Positions 37,670 to 47,833 of a stretch of DNA of 52,500 nucleotides are shown piece by piece. Location of the stretch: positions 52,501 to 105,000 of the forward strand of contig CAUYUJ010004769.1 of the NCBI GenBank assembly GCA_963575745.1, in the 5' to 3' direction. Within the stretch, counting starts at the first letter, position 1, and each line of letters starts with the position of its first letter. The position numbers and the translations under genes are program-made. The notes below the pieces were generated by a model. That model saw nothing but the letters and a program-made list of their open reading frames with translations. It was not told where the DNA came from and made no database searches. This DNA comes from Prorocentrum cordatum (taxonomy: Eukaryota > Sar > Dinophyceae > Prorocentrales > Prorocentraceae).

Positions 37670-38140
37670 GTCCGAGCGAATGGTAAGGATGAGCGATTTG
37701 CCAAGGATCTCTGTGCATGATTCCACTCAGGCCCATCCTTGGCCAGTTTCGCTGGCCGCGCCTCGCTCGAACAGTGTCGTCGTGGCATTCAGTTTCGCTG
37801 GCCGCGCCTCGCTCGAAAAGTGTCGACATGGCCTTCCAAGGCCCTTGCATCCTTACCGCGCAGCTTGATTATGCGCGTTGACTGTACGAAAACCGACAGC
37901 ACCTCCTGTTCATTTCGAGCAGGGCTCGCTGTCGGTGTCCCCGCGGATGTTGTCCGTCGGCGGCCAGCCCTGGAGGGAAGTGAGAGGGCACGGGCCTTCT
38001 CAGAAGGCTCGGACGTCCTCCGGCCTTCCCCGAAGAGGCAGAACTTTGCTCAGGAGACTTTGGGGGGCGTCTGAGAAGCCCCGCCGCCTTCTGAGAAGGC
38101 TCCCTTCTCCTCGCTTCCCCCCTTCGCTCGCCGCCGACAT
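37670..38140. mobile_element. families D and B in tandem, matching intron 8
   Basis: D (37670-37885) is followed by CTGTTCATTTCGAGCAGGGC and B (37957-38137, ends TCGGCGGC and GCCGCCGA). The order and spacing equal those of 33950-34295 inside the thaumatin-like gene. Confidence 0.75.
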
Positions 38141-39543
38141 TTGAGACAAACGGCCGGCTGCCTAACTGCCGTCGCCGTCAGCTCTAGACAACATTTGCCG
38201 TTGAGCATGGTGTGCCGTCGGAACCGATGGTGAGGACGGGCAGCCTTCCCAGGGGCCACCCCTGCAGCCGTGTCTCCCTGGCCCGCCCTTGGCTACCCTC
38301 GATGGCCCGCCGCGCTCGAGAAATCTTCAGCACTGGCGCCATGCCCACCACTGGAGCTCCGAGACTGGCGCACGCGCGTACGCGAAGCACTGGTACACCT
38401 GTGCGACGGGATCTTTGCGACGGGATCTTGCCGATCGGCAGCTCGGCTGCCATCTGTTCGTCAAGACAATCGCCTCTTCCCTTGACTTGTGATTCATCCC
38501 ACATGCCGATGTAAAAGTTAGATGTTGACTGTCACCGAGGGGGGTCTTGAATGATGCCCCCCCTCAAACTCTCGGCGGGCAACAGAACTCCTCCCCCTCC
38601 TCGTCCCTCCCCTCCCTATGAATCCATTGGAGTCCGACGAATCCATAGGAACCCTGAGGGATTCCTACGACTCTGAGCAACCCACAGGAACGCCAGCAGT
38701 GGCCGCCGCGGGAGACGAATTATTTTCTCAATGCTGTTTCCGGTCCCAATCCGTCAATGATCCCGCGCAAAGAAAGATATGTAAAATACCTCTTCGGGTT
38801 ACCCATGTTCTATGCACCCCTTGGCATCGCTCTGACGTGTGCAGTCTTTCTCGGCGAGGATCATCGAGGAGCATCCTGGATCATCTAGAAATTAAAGTAC
38901 GCACGACACCGAACCACAAGCCCGCGCTAAAAAAGTATCCATATGTTGTTGAGAGTGGGTATTTCGGGATTCCCAGATTCCAATCTACTCTAAGCGCCTT
39001 CCTACTTCAATGATCGAGTGGCTTCAACTTTTCCGTCCTCCTTAGGGGGCGGACGGAACCCAATCCCTTTTCAACGCCTTCCTACTTCCTGTTTCTGCCT
39101 ACCTCTGGCCGATGGGCGTAAGGGAGTTTATGAAAGACCTAACTCGGGTTACCCGTGTCATCGTTTTCTGATCCACTGTTTTTTTTTCCGATCGGCGCAG
39201 GCCCTTGCATCCCCCCTCCCCCCTCCCCATGGAGTAGGTCTTGGCTATGTTGCGCGCCTGCCTCAAGCAGGTGGGGAACCTCCATCACAAGGCGCACTGC
39301 TGCAAACAGTCGTGCTGAGCAGAGGTACGGAGCCGGAGCCGGATACCACCCCCTCCCCCCTTTCCCTGACTTTCCAGGAGGGCTAGAAAAAAGCCCCGAA
39401 CTTGAAAACCTGTCCCACAGCTAGTATAAGTCCTGGTTTTAGGATGTTTCGCCAATTTGTTCGTAAGATTTTAGGCCTCCAGTGTTTTGAAAAGTAGCTC
39501 TCTGGAAGGCCAGGGTTCGCTCAGTGTCGAAACGCCGACTTAG
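38141..39543. other. no gene recognised; family D and E copies
   Basis: A family D fragment (38215-38330) and a family E copy (about 38822-38930: CATCGCTCTGACGTGTGCAG). Frames here are short. A stretch of AT-richer DNA lies at 38750-39010. Confidence 0.45.
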
Positions 39544-39591
39544 ACAACGTTCACCGTGTCCTCCGCGCACCCCTCCGGGGCGCCCGAGCAG
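39544..39591 (+). CDS. second gene fragment, exon a
   Basis: After CCGACTTAG, 16 codons in frame: Thr-Thr-Phe-Thr-Val-Ser-Ser-Ala-His-Pro-Ser-Gly-Ala-Pro-Glu-Gln. Joined to 39961 it continues Gln-Glu-Leu-Arg-Ala-Pro-Pro. Product unknown. Confidence 0.4.
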
Positions 39592-39960
39592 CCGGAGGGT
39601 TCCAAAGGGTTTTTGGGGGGGGAGGGGGTGTTCCAGAGAGCCCCCCCATGGGGGCCTCGGAACCTCGTGTGGAACTAGCGGGTGCGAAGCGCCTGGGGGA
39701 CCCCTCCTGGACAACCCCCCCCCCCCCCGAAAAGCCCCCTTTGGAATCCTCGGGGAGCAGGAGCTCCCCATCCTCCAAAAACCCACCTCCTCCAAAAACC
39801 CCTCCTGGAAAACCCCTCCTGGAAAACCCCTGCCTCCAAAAACCCCTCCTCCTCCAAAATCCCCCTCCTCCCAAAACCCCATCCTCCAAAAAACCCCTAT
39901 GGAAAACCCCCTCCCCCGAACAAAAACCCTTTTGGAACCCTTTTGGAACCCCCCGGGCAG
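39592..39960. mobile_element. introner-like TIR element between exons a and b (369 bp)
   Basis: Left CCGGAGGGTTCCAAAGGGTT then TTTG, right CAAAAACCCTTTTGGAACCC then TTTTGGAACCCCCCGG, inverted. GCAG borders both sides. The right half is a degenerate CCTCCAAAAACCC array. GCAGGAGCTCC occurs both at 39757 and at the exon border (39960). Confidence 0.65.
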
Positions 39961-40112
39961 CAGGAGCTCCGCGCGCCGCCGCCGCGGCCGCGGGCGCGCT
40001 GCTCGGCTGGCGCCGCCCTGGCGGCCGCCGCCCTGGCGGCCGCCGCCCCGGCGCTGCGCCGGGCGGCCGCCGCGGCGCGCCGCCTCGGCCCTGGGCGGAG
40101 CACGCAGGCCGA
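39961..40112 (+). CDS. second gene fragment, exon b (Ala-rich)
   Basis: Gln-Glu-Leu-Arg-Ala-Pro-Pro-Pro, then an Ala/Leu-rich helix-forming stretch of about 25 residues, then Arg-Leu-Gly-Pro-Gly-Arg-Ser-Thr-Gln-Ala-Glu. It could be a hydrophobic helix or a transit-type segment. It ends in the GGA array; AGGCCGAGGCCCGGGAGG there resembles GGGCCGAGCCCCGAGGAT after the array, hinting at an intron border. Confidence 0.4.
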
Positions 40113-40314
40113 GGCCCGGGAGGGAGGGAGGAGGGAGGGAGGGAGGAGGGAGGGAGGAGGGAGGAGGGAGGAGGGGAGGAAGGGAGGAGGAGGGAGGAGG
40201 AGGGAGGAGGAGGAGGGAGGGAGGAGGGAGGAGGGAGGAGGAGGAGGGGGAGGGGGAGGAGGGAGGGAGGAGGGAGGAGGGAGGGAGGAGGGAGGGAGGG
40301 AGGAGGGAGGGGGC
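40113..40314. repeat. (GGGA/GGA)n tract
   Basis: About 200 bp of GGAGGGA-type repeats between two similar flanks (see exon b). Confidence 0.95.
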
Positions 40315-40756
40315 CGAGCCCCGAGGATCCGAGGGGGAGGAGGTGCAGTCGGAGCGAGGTGTCAGATCGGGGTCGGGGCGTTTTCGTGGTTTCCTGGCGG
40401 CTTTCCGCCCTCGGGATGCGTTCCAGCGGCTGGGCTTCGCCGAGAGGTTGCCGGGGGTGCCTGGATCGTCCCGAACGGCCCCCGGAGAGCGAGTTCTGAC
40501 CCCCCAAACCGAATGCGGCGGCGCGCCTGGGGGGTGCTGTCGGACCGAGGTACAAGGCCGAGGTCAGTTCGGGGAGGGCCCCATTTTGTGATCTTCGTGT
40601 TTGCTGGACGTTCTGGTGCACCCTGGGGAGGGTACCCCCTGGGGGTTCTGCGCGTTTTGGCCCGCGGAGGGCCTCGTGTTCTCTTGAGGGGTGCTCTGCT
40701 GCCCTCTAGGGCCGGCCCGCGGGCGGAGCCGGGAGGGCCAGGCCCCGAGGAGCAGG

Positions 40757-40799
40757 CGAGGGCCACCCCGAGATTCTTAAGATCTCAGGGTGGCCCTCG
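40757..40799. repeat. 43 bp hairpin
   Basis: CGAGGGCCACCC, a short middle ending in TTAAGA, then GGGTGGCCCTCG: arms of about 19 bp with one mismatch. Lies between GC-rich DNA and the TTAGCGTCGATT repeat. Confidence 0.8.
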
Positions 40800-40894
40800 T
40801 CTGCATCTGTTTCACAGGGGGCGTCTGCATTTGTATCACCAAAGGGTTGGCTTCGGTAGCAAGTCATGGGAGCCTGGTGTACCCTTTCAATTCC

Positions 40895-41035
40895 GTCTTT
40901 AGCGTCGGTTAGCGTCGATTAGCGTCTGGGGTCGATGAGAGAACGCCGATTTAGCGTCAGTTAGCGTCGGTTAGCGTCGATTTAGCGTCGATTAGCGTCG
41001 ACTAGAGTCGATTAGCGTCGATTCGCAAGAGCCGA
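40895..41035. repeat. TTAGCGTCGATT minisatellite, array 2
   Basis: Compare 36520-36640. The right flank GATTCGCAAGAGCC...GATGGTATGGGAGGC...GAGTTGCC is shared. Confidence 0.9.
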
Positions 41036-41294
41036 CAAGATGGTATGGGAGGCTCCCATGAGTTGCCACCGAAGTTGGCGCTGCATTCGTTTCACAGAGG
41101 GCGTCTTCGCCGCTCCATTTCGGGCCCCCCGGGGCCCTCGCAGAGCGATCCGGCTCGACAGACGACGCAGAGAGGTGGGGCCCGGCGCTCCGGTCGTGAT
41201 TTGTCTGCGATGCTGCACTGTTTTGTGTGTGCTTTTTTGCTGCAGCGTCGGATCTCAGGGAAGGTGCCCATGGTTACCGGCGGGGCTTCTCACA

Positions 41295-41813
41295 GGCGCT
41301 CCTGCCTCCTGAGGGCCTTTTTTTCTGCGTCTTCGGGGAGGGCTTCGAAACATTTTCAGAGAAGGCCGTAGGACTCCCGAGCCTTCTGAGAGGGCCCGCC
41401 CCCTCTCACTTCCCCCCCCGAGCTCGCCGCCGAGAAGAGCAAATCAACCGCGCAGGCATCAACGTTCGGCGCTCCGCGCGGATTTCTTGGATCGGCGCCT
41501 GGGCCCCCGTGGCGGCGCCTCCGGCGCCGTCCCGTGCGCGCTCCGCGCGCCAGGGAGGGGGGGGGGTCCAGCGCAGATCCCCAAAAAACCCGCGCGGAGC
41601 TCCGACAGTGTATGGTTCTGCCGTGACTTCGGAGCGGGGAACGGTGCCCATACGTTCTAGCGTTCCCTCGTTGTTCCCTTTTGGGGGGGGCTTCCTGGGA
41701 GGCCCCCGTCGCCACCGCTGGATCCGCCTCGGAATTCGGGTCGGAACGCACCCCAGGAGAGGCCCGGGGAGTAGCGGTACCGGTGCCTTTTGGTTTCCCC
41801 AGACAAGCTTGGC
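41295..41813. repeat. near-copy of the intron 3 block (families B, F, W)
   Basis: Families B (arm to 41434), F (41464-41606) and W (41634-41813) lie in the same order, spacing and almost the same sequence as 31136-31773. Family A copy 3 is absent here. Confidence 0.9.
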
Positions 41814-41925
41814 ATCGCTTGGACGTGTGAAGTTTTAGAACCATCGAGGAGCAGTTGGGGTCATCTTGCGAAACAGTGCACGCACGAAACCAAACAATGC
41901 ACGAGAAATGGACGTCCGAGCGATG
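41813..41925. mobile_element. TIR element, family E, copy 3
   Basis: CATCGCTTGGACGTGTGAAG to ACGTCCGAGCGATG. It sits directly after the CAGACAAGCTTGG end of family W. Confidence 0.8.
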
Positions 41926-42289
41926 GCGAGCAAGATGTCCGATGCGAGGGATTTACAGTGCCAGGTCCTGGATCTTGGGGTCGGATGCGCTTCCCAGATG
42001 TGGAACGGCCGACCCCTCGGATCGGATATCTCGCTGGAAGCATAGAATCAGCATCGTCCAGTCTATTCCCATCCGAACTTGGCCATGGTTTTCCAGCCCC
42101 TGACAGGCCCTACGAAACCCGAAGGATCAGGCATACATGATCCAGAGTTCCGCCCCCCCCCTCCAATGCTGATGGGATCGCCACTCCCTCTCTCTCGCTG
42201 GATGGGTACGTCCGTGAGCCTCGCGAAGACCTCGCGAATGGGATCCGCCCCAGGTGGTCGTGGCCTTTTTGTGGGCGTGGCGTGGTGAA

Positions 42290-42371
42290 GGATGGTCGTC
42301 GTCCTCGTCGTCGTCGTCGTCGTCGGCGTCGTCGTCGTCGTTGTCGTCTTCCAGCGGCGTTGGCGTCGTCG

Positions 42372-42404
<33 letters not shown>

Positions 42405-42405
42405 T
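42290..42405. repeat. (GTC)n-like tract
   Basis: GTCGTC with GGC interruptions. Confidence 0.9.
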
Positions 42406-42514
42406 CACCCCCCATTCCATTTTGGGTGGGGCTGTGGAACCTTGGGACCAATCCCATCTGGGGGATGGGGGGGGCTTATGAGCCTTCGACCAGGGATTGT
42501 ATATCCCTACCTAG

Positions 42515-42680
42515 GTGGGTACAGTTAACCCACACAGGAAGGATGGGCAACCGTCCCAAGGGTACCCTTGCATCCCTGCCTCCCCGGTCCATCCTTGGCC
42601 ACTTCCCTTGGCCGCCCCCCCGCTTTGAAGAGCTTCGAGATGGGCACCCTTCTCGCGCATCCTTCTGATACGGGCCCACT
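42515..42680. mobile_element. TIR element, family D, copy 6
   Basis: Left CAGTTAACCCACACAGGAAG, right CATCCTTCTGATACGGGCCC then ACTG, inverted with mismatches. Confidence 0.75.
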
Positions 42681-42686
42681 GTAGCG

Positions 42687-42879
42687 TTAAGTCGGGCCTG
42701 TCCCCCTACAGGGGGATTTTCGACGAATGATAAAAAAAATACACTAAACATAGTCAAACAATAGTCCCAAAATAGTCTGGGGACTATTTTTGAAGTATTG
42801 TTTGACCTTTTGGAGATATGTTTGGGGTATTTTTTATTTTTCGTTGAAAATCCATCTGTAGGGGGACACGCCCAACATA
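42687..42879. mobile_element. MITE-like element, family A, copy 4, with 9 bp target duplication
   Basis: 193 bp, flanked by ACTGTAGCG at 42678-42686 and 42880-42888. TIRs TTAAGTCGGGCCTGTCCCCC and GGGGGACACGCCCAACATAA. Inner arms pair too (ATAGTCTGGGGACTATTTTT). Confidence 0.9.
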
Positions 42880-42888
42880 ACTGTAGCG

Positions 42889-43048
42889 ATGGGCTCCACA
42901 CTGCTCCTGGAAGGCGTTGGCTGCCCTGGCGGCGTCGCCGCCGCCCTCCTCACCGCGGAGGGGGCCGCCGCCGTGCCGCCCGGGCTGGCAGCCGCGGCCG
43001 CGCACCCCCTGCCGTGAGCCCGCGCCTCGCCGCGCGGCGCGCGGGCGC
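42889..43048. CDS. candidate exon between two family A elements (strand uncertain)
   Basis: 160 bp of high-GC DNA trapped between copies 4 and 5. The + strand reads Met-Gly-Ser-Thr-Leu-Leu-Leu-Glu-Gly-Val-Gly-Cys and ends in a stop at 43017. The minus strand reads Ala-Ala-Asn-Ala-Phe-Gln-Glu-Gln-Cys-Gly-Ala-His-Arg-Tyr. Both have coding-like composition. Product unknown. Confidence 0.25.
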
Positions 43049-43057
43049 GCCTTGCTT

Positions 43058-43249
43058 TATGTCGGGCGTGTCCCCCTACAGGAGGATTTTCGACGAAAAA
43101 ATAAAAATACCCCAAACATACTCCAAAAAGGCCAAAAGATACTCAACAAATACCCCCCAGACTATTTTTGGAGTATTTGTTTCAGCATGTTTGGGGTATT
43201 TTTTATTTTTCGTCGATAATCCCCCTGTAAGGGGACATTCCCGACATAA
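43058..43249. mobile_element. MITE-like element, family A, copy 5, with 9 bp target duplication
   Basis: 192 bp, flanked by GCCTTGCTT at 43049-43057 and 43250-43258. Ends TATGTCGGGCGTGTCCCCCT and GGGGACATTCCCGACATAA. Almost the same length and arms as copy 4; inner sequence diverged. Confidence 0.9.
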
Positions 43250-43258
43250 GCCTTGCTT

Positions 43259-43954
43259 CGCCAGGACCCCGCATCCGAACAAGAATGCCCCGACGAAGCA
43301 CCCCGAGAGCAGCTCATTTTGCCTCTGACTCGATGCGATTCGACTTCGATTTTGCCTCCGATTCCGCCTTGATGCGACCTGGGATTCCGATTTCTGGGTT
43401 CCGACTTTTGAATCGGAGGCATGCTGGCCTGCCCATGTCCGCCGATCCGATGTTTCCCGACTCGGCTGCCGATATCCGCTGATCCGATTCATTTCGATCG
43501 CTGATCCGACTTGTCGATTCGATTTTGGTCTCTCCTGGCATCGGGGCTCAAGAGACGGGGTCAATGCATGCGGGGGTCACTCACAGCGCTGGACCTTTCA
43601 GAATCCTGCAGGGCCAGGGGTGCATCGACCCGGGCTCGAGTGCAGGATCCTGCGTGCTCCTGCATGATTCCGCACGGCCTGGTTGACCGGGGCTTGCACC
43701 GACCCGGGCTCGAGTGCGTCCCCGGCAGCCGGGTGAAGAAGGTGGTGAAGACGTGTATTCGCATGCGTTCCCCGGTGCAGCATCATGGACGGGCGTGAGA
43801 GCACGGCCTCGTGCGCCCGAGTGCATGCTGGACAAGGGGTCGTGGCCGGAGTTGGGGAGAGAGCACGGTTCCGGAATGGGTTGTGAGGAGGTCCCAGGCG
43901 AAACGGCGGCCAGACGGGGCGTCCCCGAGCTCCTCGCCCCCCCCCCTCTTCTGC
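43259..43954. other. no gene recognised; short direct repeats
   Basis: GATTCGAC/GATTCCGA-type motifs at 43325-43540, and ACCCGGGCTCGAGTGC repeated at 43629 and 43704. Frames are short. Confidence 0.45.
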
Positions 43955-44155
43955 TTTTTTTCGGGGGCGGCAAAGAGGGGGGTGATGACTAGGGGGTGGT
44001 GGATATCATGCCGGGGGCAATGATATTTCCCAGATTTCATGGCGCCTCTTCTTATTTCATTACGTCCCTGGCCCCCCCGCTGGGCCGCGCACATGCCGCC
44101 GGTCATGATTTGCACCCCCCCCTCTTTGACGCCCCCCTCTTTGCCGCTCCCGAGT
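43955..44155. mobile_element. TIR element, family T, copy 2
   Basis: GGGGGCGGCAAAGAGGGGGG and CCCCCCTCTTTGCCGCTCCC, inverted. The inner arms CATGCCGGGGGCAATGAT and CATGCCGCCGGTCATGAT are degenerate. Confidence 0.75.
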
Positions 44156-44680
44156 TTTGCTATTCTCAGAACCGTGTTAGCGAAGCGCCATCAGGGATCA
44201 TCCGATGTCTCCTGGATCCAGCCCCAGACGTGCCCGCGTCGTGGGCGATCTTATGGCAGTGGTGGATGGCCCTTTTCGGCCCCTGGGAGCCTTCGCCAGG
44301 CCCCGCGGGGCCCTCAGAAAAACGACTCTCGGAATGGACAGCTGGCCCCGGGGAGAGGGCCGGCACGTCCGGTGGACCCCGCCTTGGAGACATCAAGATG
44401 TCGCATGTTTGGGGTTGCAGGCCCGATCAACACCTCCGCGGTTATCTCCCCTGCACGGTCCACTTCGATCCGATCTCTGCGGTTCGATATCGGCTCCGGC
44501 CGGCCCGATACGATGCGGTCCCGATCTCGGGGGTATCCGATGCGGCCCGATGCGTGCATGGCGCTGCTGTGAATCCTGGCGCCGCTTCGATTCGATTCCG
44601 ACTCCGTGCGGATGCTGCTTGATTTGATACATGCTCCGATCCCATCAGATTTCCCGCCTGGGTGCTGGCTGATCCTTCTG
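44156..44680. other. no gene recognised
   Basis: Contains GGCCCGATACGATGCGGTCC-type motifs, similar to those near 19365-19420, perhaps another diverged family. Confidence 0.4.
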
Positions 44681-44836
44681 TTAAGTCGGGCCTGTCCCTC
44701 TACAGGAGGAATCTGCAAAAACAGATAAAAAACATAGTGCCGGGACGATGTGTTGACTAGTTTTGTTCGCCTTTTGTTGGAACTGCTTTTTTTTCTTTCT
44801 TTTTTTGTCCAACATCCGCCTGTATGGGTCGGGGGT
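44681..44836. mobile_element. MITE-like element, family A, copy 6 (diverged)
   Basis: Left TTAAGTCGGGCCTGTCCCTC then TACAGGAGGA; right CAACATCCGCCTGTATGGGT. No target duplication found. Confidence 0.7.
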
Positions 44837-44980
44837 GGACAGAACCCCCAACAGTGACACGCCGATCAGTGAATTGTCAGTTTCCGGTCCTCGAGATGGC
44901 GCCGTGGCCGTTCTTTTCCAGGCTTGCGCCCGCCAGGTTTGGGCCTCGGGTCGTTTTCGCTAAACCACGTTTTACTAAAG

Positions 44981-45135
44981 TCAGAGCGTGAATTACCTAC
45001 CCCGCTTTCGCTTCCAGGCAAAACCAAGCCATACCACGCGCCTCCTTGTCAAGCGGCCTGACCAGTACAGGCCGTAGTTTGGCCTCGTTTGGTATCTCTT
45101 GGAAGCGAGGGCGGTCAAAAGCGAGGTAGGTTTGC
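44981..45135. mobile_element. TIR element, family R, copy 3
   Basis: Differs from 33404-33560 by only a few bases, although the loci are 11 kb apart. Confidence 0.85.
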
Positions 45136-45374
45136 TTTCCCCTATAAAGGCGGGTCTGTCCATCCCCGAACGGGGGACACGCCCGACTGCGTCCTCCTGC
45201 CCTGTACAGACCGCCCGCCGGGCCGGCGACCCTGGCCCCGGGGGCTCACCAAGAGCGGCCGCCCGGCGGCCTCCCGCCACGGCGCGGGGCGAGGGGCGGC
45301 CGAGCCGGTAGGCCCCCCCCCCCCAGGGGGCCGGCGGCGGCCTCCCAGACCTCGGGCGGTGGAGGGGAAAAGAC

Positions 45375-45700
<326 letters not shown>

Positions 45701-45959
45701 CTTCAGAAGCGTCTTGACTTGCCGTTCGGCCCACTCTAGGATGTTCTGAGCACCTGGAAGTGTTTTTATAATAGTTCTGGCTGGGGCTGTCTTGTTTTAA
45801 TGCATCGGCCGTGTGTTCTAAGAACAGTGTGTCTGTTTTTCGACGTTTTTATTGGTTCTAAGAGCATTTCGCGCTAGGCCTGTGGGAATGCCTGGACGGT
45901 TGGTCCCTGCTCAAAGACTTCCTCGCGTCGAAAACAGGGACGACAGGAGGTGCTCGGCA

Positions 45960-46136
45960 ACTTTCGGCTCAGGTCGAGCCCTCGGGAGGGGTCCGGGACC
46001 GACTTTGAACTTCGAGAGCAGGCTTGGGCCTGGCGGGGGAGCCGCCGACTTTCGGCTCGGGTCGAGGCCTCGGGAGGGGTCCCGGGACCGACTTTGAACT
46101 TCGAGAGCAGGCTTGGGGCTGGCGGGGGAGCCGCCG
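45960..46136. repeat. 88 bp tandem duplication
   Basis: ACTTTCGGCTC starts at 45960 and 46048. Both copies run through GACTTTGAACTTCGAGAGCA and GGCGGGGGAGCCGCCG with few differences. Confidence 0.9.
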
Positions 46137-46217
46137 CCACCGCCCATGGCCCTCCTCTCCTCGGGTCCTCTAGAGAGGGCCCCCCTGCGGGGAGCCCCGA
46201 AGAGCCTCTTTTCTGCA

Positions 46218-46505
46218 GCCCCTCGCTGCGCCCCCCCATCGCCCCTCCGTTGCGCGGCGCCCAGCTTCCCCGGAGCTGGATCGATGTAAGTCGGGCATGT
46301 CCCTCTACAGGAGGAATGTCAAACAGAAATCAAAAACAGTTACAATAAAATAGTCTGGGGACGATGTTTTGATTATTTTTCTGGGCAGTTTCGGAATCTT
46401 TGTTTGACATTATTTTTTTTTCGGGGGATCCGGCGGCTCTGGCACTCCTCTGGCCTCAGGCGCTGGCGGCGCCGCCCCGCGCGCCCCTCCTGCCGCTCCC
46501 GGGAG
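46218..46505 (+). CDS. third gene fragment, Pro/Gly/Ala linker, split by family A copy 7
   Basis: After CTTTTCTGCAG (46208-46218) a frame reads Pro/Ala/Cys-rich up to 46282. After removal of 46283-46430 it continues Gly-Ser-Gly-Gly-Ser-Gly-Thr-Pro-Leu-Ala-Ser and an Ala/Pro stretch. It resembles the linkers of the thaumatin-like gene. No domain is visible. Confidence 0.35.
46283..46430. mobile_element. family A copy 7, acting as an intron (148 bp, GGATC repeats)
   Basis: GGATC at 46278-46282 and 46426-46430. Left GATGTAAGTCGGGCATGTCC, where GTAAGT is a good donor sequence. The right TIR is replaced by TTTTTTTTTCGGGGGATC, so it is worn or truncated. Confidence 0.65.
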
Positions 46506-46534
46506 CGCGCGGCGGCGAGGGGCGGTTATTGCGA

Positions 46535-46700
46535 GTTGTTCTGAGACGGAGCCAGGACGAGGATGGAATCGAGTGAGGCTGTAATCAAGTGAAGAGAGCG
46601 TCTGAGCTCCGGCGGTTCTGGAGGATGCCTCCGACGCCGCGGCCTTCTCAGAGCGCTCTGAGAGCGTTCCGGAGCGCTTTGGAACGGATTAGCCCGCGTC
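46535..46700. mobile_element. element family L, copy 3
   Basis: CGCGGCCTTCTCAGAGCGCT then CTGAGAGCGTTCCGGAGCGC, as in 13860-14010. Confidence 0.65.
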
Positions 46701-46754
46701 TCAGCCCAGTCGGTTTTATTCAGGGGAGGAGAAATCCCCCCCAGCCCCATCATT

Positions 46755-47095
46755 GGCGTTTGCTGAAGAGCCCTGGGCGTTTACTAAACAGCCCTGGTGT
46801 TCGAGTCCTGCCTTGGGTGTGTTCACTCAAATGGCTTGACCCCCCGAACGAGTGTGAGCTTGCGACCATCGTGGAAATTATCTGGTGGGTCCGGAGCCTC
46901 TTGGATGCATATGAGGGGCTCTTGGGATGCTTCTCAGGGGCATCTTGGAGGGACATTCGTGGCGCATCTGGAGGGCTTTGGGGGGCTTGGTGGCCTTCGG
47001 GGGGGCCTATGGAGGGCCCCTTCTGCCCTGAACCACGGCTGCCCTGGGTGCGTTTACTAAACGGCTTCGCTAGTCGGGGTGCTTATTGTGAGGGT
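46755..47095. mobile_element. element family V, copy 2
   Basis: GGCGTTTGCTGAAGAGCC, GGGCGTTTACTAAACAGCCC and, at the right, GCGTTTACTAAACGGCTTCG enclose CTTGGG-type repeats. Confidence 0.55.
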
Positions 47096-47221
47096 GGCTG
47101 GTCTGCTCCCCAGCTATCAGTGGCGCCGCCCCCTGACCACCCCGCCGGCAAGAGCGGCCGAGCTGGCTAGGCTCCTGTGTCGCTGCGGCGGCAGCAAGAA
47201 GGAACAAACAACTTTCCGTGG

Positions 47222-47304
47222 CACCGATCGGACGTGTGCAGTTTTCCTTGGCGAGTAAACGCACGACACCGAAAAACGCACGAGGAATTTACGTCCAAGC
47301 GATG
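47222..47304. mobile_element. TIR element, family E, copy 4 (short)
   Basis: CACCGATCGGACGTGTGCAG to ACGTCCAAGCGATG. About 35 bp of the interior is missing relative to copy 1. Confidence 0.75.
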
Positions 47305-47801
47305 GTGAGGTTCTAGTTGACTCAGGGGAGGGCGAGTCGAGACAACAGCAGTTGGCCTTCGCCACGGCTCGACGCAGCTCGGGAAATTGGTGCGTTTGGA
47401 CCCCGCGAGGGGTCCAGGGACAGATTTTGAGCTGCCGAGGTTACCAGGCTCTTCTCATTCCGCCTGTCATCCTTATCATTCCCGTCCGTACCCTGTTGCA
47501 CATGGACCTATCAGTTGTTGGTTTTGAGTTCGACCGTTGTTCATTTAACGCGCAGCGTTTGTGTGAAGTTGCTCAGCTGGCGGTCCACCGCATGAGAAGC
47601 CGCCCACAGGTATATAGCACGGGCTTGTACCAGGCGAGCCCCGGAAGTAGCCCAGGTCACCCTGCGTTGTCGCACCGACGGCACATTCCTGAGCATGTGC
47701 TAGATACCTGTGCACTTTCTCCGTCGGCGGCGAGGCGGAGGCAATGCGCACCAGCGTTGGGGCAATCGAGGCAACCGATCGGCAGATATGTCCGGCAGGC
47801 A

Positions 47802-47833
<32 letters not shown>

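Noticed and set aside
40351-40591. Continuation of the second gene through the frame after the GGA array
   Set aside because: The frame is open, but composition changes and no border or domain supports it beyond the first few codons.
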